DNA of 64,000 nucleotides from Pseudoalteromonas luteoviolacea DSM 6061 (lineage in GTDB: Bacteria > Pseudomonadota > Gammaproteobacteria > Enterobacterales > Alteromonadaceae), in contig NZ_AUYB01000082.1 of assembly GCF_001625655.1 (NCBI RefSeq), positions 1 to 64,000 of the forward strand. Reading direction: 5' to 3'. The position numbers were made by a program, and so were the translations under genes. The notes beneath the pieces were generated by a model, which did no database searches, had not been told where the DNA came from, and saw only the letters and a list, made by a program, of their open reading frames with translations. Positions 27,806 through 34,793 of this stretch are shown here, in pieces. The first letter of the stretch is position 1. Every line of letters begins with the position of its first letter.

Positions 27806-28998
27806 TGCGGTGTATTATTTTATTCTTGGTAGGCTTTTTTAGCCTACCTTGTTTCGCCGCATTGAGCCACATTTCGAAATCAGAGCTAGAGTTGATGTAC
27901 TCTCTTTACCAAGCACAAGATAGAGATATTTCTAAAAAAGAGCTCAAGAGTCGATTATTAGAAAACCAATTTTTGATATCTCAAGCACAGACTAGGTCGC
28001 TACCACTGCTTAATCGACATTCTAATGTAGGATTTAGCAATGAGTTTCATGTACGTAGGTACTTACTTGCAATGCTGAAACATAAGTTACCGACACTCGG
28101 TAAGCTACCAATCAAAAATGTCACGCTAGGATGGAACTCTAAAAAGCTCTCTTCAATGTTAGGACCTTATCCAGATTCAGGTAAATATAGTGACGAACAA
28201 ATGCAACGTTGGTCTCAAGTCGAACTAGTGAAATCGCCAAAACTGACCCTGAGTGACGTTATTAACGACCAGTCAATGCAAGGACGATTTGCACTTCACA
28301 ACGGTGATACTAAGCAACTGCAACTAGCCATTGATGAGTTTGTGCGTTTTCATGCTATTACTCAACACGCTAACAAAGCACTTAGTAAATCTAAACTCTC
28401 TTTGAAAAGGCTTAAACTTTTAGCTCTCGGTGAATTGCTGCGACCGCCTATGCAAGCATATTTAGGTATCAAGGATGAGCTGCATGGTGAGCGTAGCGAC
28501 TATGTTGAAGCTATCAAAGACACATTGTCGACTAAAGAGATAACTCAGTTTTACTCAATGAATAAAAAGGACTTTAAATACCTCGATAGCCTCTTGGCAG
28601 CTGCACTAACCTTTACAGAACAACAACAAGCACAGGACATATTTGCAAAAGCAAAGCAAACCTCCATAACTTCAACAATGGAGAAAAGCGACTTATATAA
28701 TCAGTTTTCTGGGCCCACTAAAGTACAAAAAATGGTGAGGATCACGCGCCAGCATACACAAAACTGGCTCGCGCAATTTGCTTTTAGTAACCAAATTGGT
28801 CATATTTCTCGGCCAATTCGTATGCCGAATGGCCAATGGGCGCTCGTTTACACAGAAAAGCCGACGTTCAAGTTTCACCCTCTGAATAGCGAAACAGTTC
28901 GCTATAGAGCTTCCTTGTCCTTAACACGCAAAAAAGCCATCTCCGCTTATGAAAGATTGTTTGCTGATTGGCAAAAAACACACGGCATAAACCTATGA
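27805..28998 (+). CDS. Exported protein, possible SurA/parvulin-like chaperone
   Basis: 397 residues. Its ATG overlaps the stop of the phospholipase-like gene (TAATG). A signal peptide is evident (LFLVGFFSLPCFA). The N-terminal helices (SKSELELMYSLYQAQDRDIS, KKELKSRLLENQFLISQAQ) resemble SurA-type peptidyl-prolyl isomerase N-domains. The stretch near the C-terminus (GHISRPIRMPNGQWALVYTE) resembles the end of a parvulin domain, where a substrate groove is formed. The parvulin match is partial and I did not find its full active site, so a chaperone without isomerase activity is possible. Context suggests it helps fold or export the enzyme encoded just upstream. Confidence 0.45.
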   Translation: MRCIILFLVGFFSLPCFAALSHISKSELELMYSLYQAQDRDISKKELKSRLLENQFLISQAQTRSLPLLNRHSNVGFSNEFHVRRYLLAMLKHKLPTLGKLPIKNVTLGWNSKKLSSMLGPYPDSGKYSDEQMQRWSQVELVKSPKLTLSDVINDQSMQGRFALHNGDTKQLQLAIDEFVRFHAITQHANKALSKSKLSLKRLKLLALGELLRPPMQAYLGIKDELHGERSDYVEAIKDTLSTKEITQFYSMNKKDFKYLDSLLAAALTFTEQQQAQDIFAKAKQTSITSTMEKSDLYNQFSGPTKVQKMVRITRQHTQNWLAQFAFSNQIGHISRPIRMPNGQWALVYTEKPTFKFHPLNSETVRYRASLSLTRKKAISAYERLFADWQKTHGINL

Positions 28999-29546
28999 AC
29001 CAAATAAAGCTAGTGCTGTGTATTGTGTTAGGATGCTGTATTTTGTGGTCTGTATGGTGGTTGGCGAATGCCACCACCTACACGCCTAGCACCATAGTTT
29101 TACCGAATGAGGAGCTAAGTCAAGTAACACAACTTCCTTCTAAGCCATCGGTTACTGTAGCTGATGCTAGCCTCCAAGCCCCCTTTAATGCTGTGCAGAC
29201 CAAACAACCTTTATTTGACCATCAGCAACCATCTAAACCACAGCCAGAAGAAACGCTTTATATACCACCAATTGCTGAAAAATCGAAAAAAACAGTACAG
29301 CCACAATATAGCGGTGATTTTGATGACTATGAAGAATATAACGACTTTTTATTAGAACAAGAGACATCGCTCAAAAGAGACTATGTCGCTGCTGTCGATA
29401 AAAAGGTTGAACGACTGTCCCATCTATTACAAAAGGGCATCAATGCTGGTCTCCCAGAGTCACAGCTGAATGAAGCAAAGGAGAAAATAGCTGCCTTAAG
29501 AAAAATGAAACAACACCTAGAGAAGGAATTAAATGCCCCATTTTGA
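28995..29546 (+). CDS. Single-pass protein with Pro-rich linker and helical tail
   Basis: 183 residues from the ATG at 28995, which overlaps the previous stop by 4 bp (ATGA); an in-frame upstream ATG is less likely. One N-terminal membrane segment (about 4-24, KLVLCIVLGCCILWSVWWLA) is followed by a Pro/Gln-rich linker (about 40-95), an acidic patch (DFDDYEEYNDFLLEQE) and a C-terminal amphipathic helix region (about 125-183). Not assigned to a family. The layout (membrane anchor, Pro-rich linker, helical domain) recalls membrane-anchored foldases such as those of secreted lipases, which would suit an operon with a secreted hydrolase, but no sequence motif confirms it. Confidence 0.6.
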   Translation: MNQIKLVLCIVLGCCILWSVWWLANATTYTPSTIVLPNEELSQVTQLPSKPSVTVADASLQAPFNAVQTKQPLFDHQQPSKPQPEETLYIPPIAEKSKKTVQPQYSGDFDDYEEYNDFLLEQETSLKRDYVAAVDKKVERLSHLLQKGINAGLPESQLNEAKEKIAALRKMKQHLEKELNAPF

Positions 29547-29553
29547 AGCTGAA

Positions 29554-29580
29554 GTATGTGCGCTTCTCTGCAGCACATAC
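29554..29580. terminator. Hairpin between convergent genes before dapE
   Basis: 8-bp arms GTATGTGC and GCACATAC with an 11-nt loop, between the end of the phospholipase operon and the end of dapE. No T run follows; a possible weak bidirectional terminator. Confidence 0.35.
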
Positions 29581-29585
29581 CAGCC

Positions 29586-30767
29586 TCACTCTTGGGGCAC
29601 AAAAAAATCACGAAGAATTGACAGGTATATACCCTCAATCGCATCAAGATCCGCAAGAGAGACATGCTCATTGACCTGATGTATTGAGTCGTTTTTAACA
29701 CCGCATTCCACTACTTGTGTATCGGCATTAGCAAAAAATCGCCCATCCGAAGTTCCTCCTGCTGTACTTAACGCAGGAAAATGACCTAATTGCTTTGAAA
29801 TTGCGTGTTCAACGAGTGATAAAAAGCACCTTTCAGCCTTTTTACCCGTGTAAAAAGACTCGCACGGCCGCTCCCACTGTAATTGGGCACAGAATTTATC
29901 TTGGCCAGTTACTGATTTCACTATCTCGCAGACTTCTTTACTTTTGTAAGCGTGGCTGTAGCGAATATTAAAAGTGATTTCACAGCTCGCAGGCACCAAA
30001 TTATCTACAATATTTGGCACAGTGATGCCAGTTACCTGCAATGTAGTTTGAGAACCCGGCACATCTTTTTGCCAATTTAATTGGGCGAGCTGTGTAACAA
30101 GCTCTCCTGCAATATGAGCCGCATTTATTGTATTCTCTGGATAAGCAACATGGCCAGCTTTACCATTGATGGTGATACGGCCTGAAATAGCCCCTCTTCG
30201 ACCATTTTTTATTGTATCACCAACTATTTTGCCAGAGGTTGGCTCCCCAACTAAGCATGCATCCAGTTTCACGCCTCGGTGCTGTAAGTACCGCGCAATT
30301 TCCAATGAGCCATATTCAGCCTCTCCTTCTTCATCGGAAGTAATAAGCCAATAGAAGGTCCCCAAATTAGGCTTGTTCTTTTCCATGGTGCAAAGGTGCC
30401 TAGTTGCACTTAGCATTGCTGCAATCGAACCTTTCATGTCTGCCGCACCACGGCCATACATTACGCCATCAATAACCTGACCTGAAAACGGGTCCACCCG
30501 CCATCCAGCAGGTTGTGCGGGCACAACATCAACATGACCTGAATAAGCGAGGGTCGGCCCCTCTCCAAAAGTACGACGAGCAATCAAGTTTTTTACACCA
30601 TTACATATAAACTGCTCAACCGTAAAATCCAGCTCTTGTAATTGTGTAGCAAGAAAGTTCAAAGTGCCCGCATCGCTAGGCGTTATAGAACGTGCCTGAA
30701 TCAAATATCGCAATACATCTACAGTAGATGAGTAGGCGGTTTTAGGAGTTTGCAGTAGGTGCGACAT
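29586..30767 (-). CDS. dapE: Succinyl-diaminopimelate desuccinylase
   Basis: 393 residues (E. coli 375). A zinc-dependent M20-family amidohydrolase that releases L,L-diaminopimelate from its N-succinyl form in lysine and peptidoglycan synthesis. Metal ligand and catalytic motifs are intact: YSGHVDVVPAQ, GRGAADMKGSIAAM (bridging Asp), TSDEEGEAEYG (catalytic Glu pair), GEPTSGKIVGDTIKNGRRG, AGGTSDGRFFA and VNEHV. ATG at 30765-30767 is chosen over a TTG seven codons upstream; both have weak ribosome sites. It is monocistronic, convergent with the phospholipase operon and divergent from ompW. The paralogous ArgE or another M20 peptidase is an alternative but the SDE/GEPTS pattern fits DapE best. 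Confidence 0.82.
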   Translation of the reverse strand: MSHLLQTPKTAYSSTVDVLRYLIQARSITPSDAGTLNFLATQLQELDFTVEQFICNGVKNLIARRTFGEGPTLAYSGHVDVVPAQPAGWRVDPFSGQVIDGVMYGRGAADMKGSIAAMLSATRHLCTMEKNKPNLGTFYWLITSDEEGEAEYGSLEIARYLQHRGVKLDACLVGEPTSGKIVGDTIKNGRRGAISGRITINGKAGHVAYPENTINAAHIAGELVTQLAQLNWQKDVPGSQTTLQVTGITVPNIVDNLVPASCEITFNIRYSHAYKSKEVCEIVKSVTGQDKFCAQLQWERPCESFYTGKKAERCFLSLVEHAISKQLGHFPALSTAGGTSDGRFFANADTQVVECGVKNDSIHQVNEHVSLADLDAIEGIYLSILRDFFVPQE

Positions 30768-30836
30768 AACAATTTGCCAATCAACCAATTTTACTCCATT
30801 AAACGTTTTTAAAATGTCTGGTTTATGTCCAAGTCA

Positions 30837-30883
30837 TTGCAATTTTATTACCTCAAGCACGTTGCAATGTCATTTTGCAATGT
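30837..30883. repeat. Three TTGCAAT-type direct repeats upstream of dapE
   Basis: TTGCAATTT (30837-30845), TTGCAATGT (30862-30870) and TTGCAATGT (30875-30883) are spaced 25 and 13 bp start to start. The core TTGCAA is self-complementary. They lie in the 289-bp dapE-ompW intergenic region and could be operator sites. Confidence 0.3.
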
Positions 30884-30936
30884 TTTTTACCCATATACTT
30901 CCTTGCAAAAAAGTAAAAACTTAATCCAAATCAAAC

Positions 30937-30983
30937 TTTCAGAATTTTCTGAAAACTGACTATTTAAAGTTGATCTAGAACAG
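30937..30983. promoter_or_regulatory. Palindrome and FNR-like site upstream of ompW
   Basis: A palindrome TTTCAGAA-N2-TTCTGAAA (30937-30954) is followed by TTGATCTAGAACAG (30970-30983), which matches the FNR consensus TTGAT-N4-ATCAA at 8 of 10 positions. ompW of E. coli is FNR-controlled, so oxygen control here is plausible but not shown. Confidence 0.35.
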
Positions 30984-31056
30984 CTTTTCAAATTTTTATT
31001 CCCCTTACTATGTACACATCACAGAGATTTACCTCGTATAGGTTCAGGAGATGAAT

Positions 31057-31707
31057 ATGAATAAATTAACAGCTGCATTACTGTCAACTCTGCTAGTAAC
31101 TGCGCCACTTGCACAAGCTCAATTTAGCGTAAATGTGGGTGCAATTCACGTAAACCCGATTGATTCTGCTTCTGCAATTAAAGAAAACACGGCACTGGGC
31201 CTATCAGCAGATTCAGATACACAACTGGGTATCACTTTTGATTACCAATACAATGACAACATCGTGTTTGAACTGATTGCAGCAACGCCATTTTCACACA
31301 CTGTAGAGGGCCAAGGTGGCTTAGCTGGCAATGATATTGCCCAAGTAAAACACTTACCACCAACTTTACTTGCTCAATACCACTTCTTCGGTGCTGGTGA
31401 TAAGTTCCGCCCATTTGTTGGCGTAGGCTTAAACTACACCGTATTTTTTGATGAAGAAGCCAGTGCTGCATTAAAACAAACATTAAAAACGGATGATGTG
31501 AAGGTTGACCTAGATAGCTCGTTCGGCGTAGCGCTTCAAATGGGCTTTAACTACGACATTAATGAGAAATGGGGTCTACATGTTATGGTATCTAAAATGG
31601 ACATAGATACTGACGCAACAGTCTATGCAAATGGTGTTCAGGCACTGACTTCAGATGTTGAAATCGACCCATTCGTTGCAATGATTGGTGCGAAATACAA
31701 GTTCTAA
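31057..31707 (+). CDS. ompW: Outer-membrane protein OmpW
   Basis: 216 residues from the second ATG (31057), which sits 6 nt from AGGAG at 31046-31050; the first ATG at 31051 would be too close. The signal peptide ends at about residue 22 (AQA-QFSVNVG). The mature protein is a small 8-stranded barrel with the OmpW signatures YQYNDNIVFELIAATPFSHT, LLAQYHFFG and a C-terminal aromatic (MIGAKYKF). OmpW forms a narrow hydrophobic channel that lets small hydrophobic molecules cross the outer membrane and often responds to salt, iron or oxygen. It has its own promoter region with FNR-like and palindromic elements, and ends in a strong terminator. Confidence 0.93.
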   Translation: MNKLTAALLSTLLVTAPLAQAQFSVNVGAIHVNPIDSASAIKENTALGLSADSDTQLGITFDYQYNDNIVFELIAATPFSHTVEGQGGLAGNDIAQVKHLPPTLLAQYHFFGAGDKFRPFVGVGLNYTVFFDEEASAALKQTLKTDDVKVDLDSSFGVALQMGFNYDINEKWGLHVMVSKMDIDTDATVYANGVQALTSDVEIDPFVAMIGAKYKF

Positions 31708-31768
31708 GTACGGTAGTTGCCCTTATTGGGCAACCGATTTAGCAGGGATCGCAACCTCAATCCCCTTG

Positions 31769-31789
31769 GGCCACTTAAGTGGCCTTTTT
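31769..31789 (+). terminator. Terminator after ompW, overlapping the convergent gene end
   Basis: GGCCACTTAAGTGGCC (31769-31784) is a perfect 16-bp palindrome followed by TTTTTATT. It terminates ompW. The central TTA (31775-31777) is also the TAA stop codon of the convergent thioesterase gene. Confidence 0.8.
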
Positions 31790-32314
31790 ATTATTTACTT
31801 TTTTTTGCTCAAGCATTTCTTTCCAGTGCACAATTTCATCAGGAAGTATTGGCGCATCTCCATCAAAATCAGCCAACGACAATAGATCACTCACACTCAC
31901 AACACCCTTGCGACTTTTGAATACACCTCTCACATATGCAATTGCATGTAGTCCACTGGGCGAATGAAATTTTTGTTCAATGTAAAAATATTTGTGATCC
32001 CAGCCTACGACTTGCGTCGTCACCGAAAACTTCTGTAACGGCTTAATGTCTTTTATGTATGTGATCGCGGTAGCATTGACAATTGGGAACCATTTCTTCT
32101 TGAGAATTTTACCTAGCAAGCCAATGCGCTCTGTCATCCACGTGCGCGCAATGTCCATCATGGCCAAGTAACGTGAGTTGGTAAGGTGTAAATTGATATC
32201 GCAATCACTTGGCAGAGCCCTAAAATCAATTGTTGTTGGATCTAGCATCCCTTCGTGAGTTTTATTCTTCTTAATTTTCCAAAATAATAACAATAATCGA
32301 AAGTATAAATTCAT
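31775..32314 (-). CDS. Hotdog-fold acyl-CoA thioesterase family protein
   Basis: 179 residues. A 4HBT-type hotdog domain is recognised from LPSDCDINLHLTNSRYLAMMDIAR (about 36-59; core: DCDINLHLTNSRYLAMMDIA), with the Asn-Ser-Arg-Tyr pattern and the downstream FYIEQKFHSPSGLHAIAYV. The N-terminal hydrophobic basic stretch (MNLYFRLLLLFWKIKKN) may anchor it to the inner membrane. Family members hydrolyse acyl-CoA thioesters; the acyl chain is unknown. The stop codon lies inside the convergent ompW terminator palindrome. Monocistronic. Confidence 0.8.
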   Translation of the reverse strand: MNLYFRLLLLFWKIKKNKTHEGMLDPTTIDFRALPSDCDINLHLTNSRYLAMMDIARTWMTERIGLLGKILKKKWFPIVNATAITYIKDIKPLQKFSVTTQVVGWDHKYFYIEQKFHSPSGLHAIAYVRGVFKSRKGVVSVSDLLSLADFDGDAPILPDEIVHWKEMLEQKKVNNKKAT

Positions 32315-32478
32315 GTTCCCAATGGTCTAACCAGTAATTTGTTCGGTCAGTGTATCATAGCTCTTAGTAGCAACAAGCTTGTTCAACAAGTTAATTCAAT
32401 TTCTCTTAAATTTCGGCAACTTGCTTAATTTTAGAAACTGGATTAAGTTATTTGTAACTCTATTATCAGTGTGTATTT

Positions 32479-32973
32479 ATGAATAATATATTCAAAATTG
32501 GATTTTTCCTTTCTTTTATTTTCTTTAGCTTTAATGCTGCGGCAGATTTTGATGTAAATGGACAAGGTGTGGTGACCTATCCAACGGGAGTCGAAAAAAG
32601 TTTTGATTTTGGATTTGGCTGGAAAGCTAACGATAAGAAGTTTCGCATTGGTAACAAATCTTACTCAATGTCACAATTACCTGAATCATATTCTATAGCC
32701 ATGACCTTAAGTAAAGACGAGTCCAAAGTTTGGATCCAAGAATTTAACTCTGGCTACATAGAATCATTTGAATGGAAAATTGGCAGACACAAACTCAAGT
32801 TATCCAAAAAAGCGTTTAGTTCACGTGTTAGAGGTGATTATGTGTTGACGCTCAATAATGTGGACTACTTTCTATCCCGCAATAATGTGAGCATAGATGT
32901 ACATTTCGAAGAGACAGGAATTAAATCTGTGAGATTGGAAGGGGTAACAAGAAGTATGGGGACGAAGAAGTAG
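32479..32973 (+). CDS. Small exported protein of unknown function
   Basis: 164 residues. A signal peptide (about 1-21, ending NAAA-DF) is followed by a beta-rich, Lys- and aromatic-rich mature region (GVEKSFDFGFGWKANDKKFR, SGYIESFEWKIGRHKLKLS). No domain is recognised and there are no cysteines. The gene is AT-rich relative to its neighbours and stands alone, ending in the hairpin at 32962-32990. It is probably a periplasmic protein; no function can be given. Confidence 0.65.
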   Translation: MNNIFKIGFFLSFIFFSFNAAADFDVNGQGVVTYPTGVEKSFDFGFGWKANDKKFRIGNKSYSMSQLPESYSIAMTLSKDESKVWIQEFNSGYIESFEWKIGRHKLKLSKKAFSSRVRGDYVLTLNNVDYFLSRNNVSIDVHFEETGIKSVRLEGVTRSMGTKK

Positions 32974-32990
32974 CAAAGCTACCTCTTCGT
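32962..32990. terminator. Bidirectional hairpin between convergent genes
   Basis: A near-perfect stem ACGAAGA-A-GTAGC / GCTAC-C-TCTTCGT with a 3-nt loop and one internal mismatch pair. It includes the TAG stop of the upstream gene and ends 9 bp before the tyrR stop. Confidence 0.6.
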
Positions 32991-32999
32991 TAATTTTAC

Positions 33000-34556
33000 T
33001 TATACTTTAACCGTTTTACGATTAATACCGTACTCTCGCAGTTTGTTCGCTACAGCTGTGTGGCTCAAACCCAAGCGCTTTGCTAACTGTCTGGAACTAG
33101 GGTAAGCCGGATAGAGCTTTCTTAGTAACGTCGCTTCGAAGCGTTTTACCGCTTGCTCTAACGTTCCCTCAAAATCAGATTCAAGATAACCCAAGTCATG
33201 CGTAAATGTCGGCAACTGCATGTTTTCGATACGTAGCTCTTTATCATCTAGCAATGAAACAGCGCGATAAATTGCATTTTCTAATTGGCGTACATTACCT
33301 GGCCAAGGGTACTGTTCGAGAAACTCTAAACATTCAGGGTGTAGTGCCGGAACTGCCTGTCCATTTTGCTGCGCATATTTTTGGATAAAGTGCTCAGCAA
33401 GCGGCTTTACATCGGCTTTACGATCTCGCAACGGCGCTATCTCTAATGTCAGAACATTGATTCTGTAATACAAGTCCTCTCGAAATCCACCTTCTTGCAC
33501 CATTGCAGGTAAGTCTTTTTGTGTAGCTGCAATAATACGTACGTTGACTTTGACTTCATTTTCATCGCCCACTTTACGAAACGTACCATCTTGTAAAAAA
33601 CGTAGCAGTTTTGTCTGCAGCTGCTCCGACATTTCGCCTACTTCGTCTAGAAAAACCGTGCCGCCATCAGCCTGCTCAAGTACGCCTCTTTTAGATGGCA
33701 CATTGTCATCAAAACTTGCGTATCCAAATAGCTCTGATTCGGCAACATCATCTGGCAACGATGCGCATGATAGGGCAATGAAAGGTTTCAAAGAACGATT
33801 GGAGGCATAGTGACAAGCTCTGGCCAACAATTCTTTACCGGTTCCAGTCTCACCCGTTATTAAAATTGGGGCTTCCAACTGAGCCATTTTACGAGCTTCC
33901 CTGACAACTCGTCGCATTGCCGTACTTTGATTATGAATTGTCGCAAAACTCTCTTGACCATAGCGCCTAAATGCACTGACTTGTTGACCTAGCCTGCTTT
34001 GAGATTTGATGTTGATAACCGCACCTGCCAGTACGTCCCCTTCAGCACCTTGTGGTACTGCTATCGGTAAGATATCAGCAATATAATCTTCGCCACCAAC
34101 TTCAACACGCGTGGTTTGACCTAGTACTTCGGTCCCTTCCAACCAACGCGTAAAATTAAAGCCTTTTAAAAGGACATTGATACTGGTACCAATGACTTCA
34201 TCTAATGATAAGTTTAAATCTCTGCATGCAGCATCATTACAATGCCTAACTCCGCCTTTTGCATCTATCGAAATCACACCATCTGGCAAAGCACTTAACA
34301 ATGTATTTAACTCGTTGTGCTCTCGCTCTGAAGGTAGGAATGCTGTCGTGCGGACATCTTCAACGCCGTCAATCAATCGGATCTCAGGCATGATTTTTTG
34401 AAATTGCTCAAACTCAATCGGCGGGAAGCTGACATACATACGACAATTTACAGAATCAACCTCAATCCCCTTTAGGTCGACTCGATAATTTACCAATATA
34501 TTGAGAATTTCTTGTGCAATCCCAATTCGATCGGCGCAATGGATCTCTAAACGCAT
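33000..34556 (-). CDS. tyrR: Aromatic amino acid regulator TyrR
   Basis: 518 residues (E. coli 513). Homology begins at MRLEIHCADRIGIAQE, so I use the ATG at 34554-34556 with a GAGGAA ribosome site. N-terminal ACT domain (about 1-75), PAS domain (about 80-190), AAA+ domain with Walker A GETGTGKE (235-242) and Walker B GGTVFLDEVGEM, and a C-terminal helix-turn-helix (SSRQLAKRLGLSHTAVANKL). The GAFTGA loop that contacts sigma-54 is absent, as expected of TyrR, which works with sigma-70. In the presence of Tyr, Phe or Trp it represses or activates genes of aromatic amino acid transport, synthesis and, in marine gammaproteobacteria, breakdown. A TyrR-box-like site lies 70 bp upstream of its own start. 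Confidence 0.95.
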   Translation of the reverse strand: MRLEIHCADRIGIAQEILNILVNYRVDLKGIEVDSVNCRMYVSFPPIEFEQFQKIMPEIRLIDGVEDVRTTAFLPSEREHNELNTLLSALPDGVISIDAKGGVRHCNDAACRDLNLSLDEVIGTSINVLLKGFNFTRWLEGTEVLGQTTRVEVGGEDYIADILPIAVPQGAEGDVLAGAVINIKSQSRLGQQVSAFRRYGQESFATIHNQSTAMRRVVREARKMAQLEAPILITGETGTGKELLARACHYASNRSLKPFIALSCASLPDDVAESELFGYASFDDNVPSKRGVLEQADGGTVFLDEVGEMSEQLQTKLLRFLQDGTFRKVGDENEVKVNVRIIAATQKDLPAMVQEGGFREDLYYRINVLTLEIAPLRDRKADVKPLAEHFIQKYAQQNGQAVPALHPECLEFLEQYPWPGNVRQLENAIYRAVSLLDDKELRIENMQLPTFTHDLGYLESDFEGTLEQAVKRFEATLLRKLYPAYPSSRQLAKRLGLSHTAVANKLREYGINRKTVKV

Positions 34557-34625
34557 CTGTTCCTCAAAACGGTTTTTTACCTCTGTGCGGATCATACTCT
34601 AAGAATAGTCATCAGCCTAGCAAAT

Positions 34626-34643
34626 TGTAAACATTTTTGGACA
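34626..34643. promoter_or_regulatory. Candidate TyrR box upstream of tyrR
   Basis: TGTAAA-N6-TGGACA matches the TyrR consensus TGTAAA-N6-TTTACA at 10 of 12 positions, including the key G and C. It sits 70-87 bp upstream of the tyrR start codon, where autoregulation would be expected. Confidence 0.5.
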
Positions 34644-34723
34644 GATATTTTGTTCATAAAAAATAATAGTATTGGACTACAATAAATATATGAAAAACTT
34701 GATATTTAACTAGGTAGAAAAGA

Positions 34724-34753
34724 TTGCATGGGGAACCCAATGCACTTTATAAT
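34724..34753 (+). promoter_or_regulatory. Promoter of the CapABC-like operon with embedded dyad
   Basis: -35 TTGCAT (34724-34729) and a perfect -10 TATAAT (34748-34753) are 18 bp apart, about 40 bp upstream of the first gene. Between them, TGCATGGGGAACCCAATGCA (34725-34744) is a 20-bp dyad with one mismatched pair, placed where a bound repressor would block RNA polymerase. Confidence 0.6.
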
Positions 34754-34793
34754 ACTAAATAACTAAACAATGTTAAAATGAATGGTGAGAACA

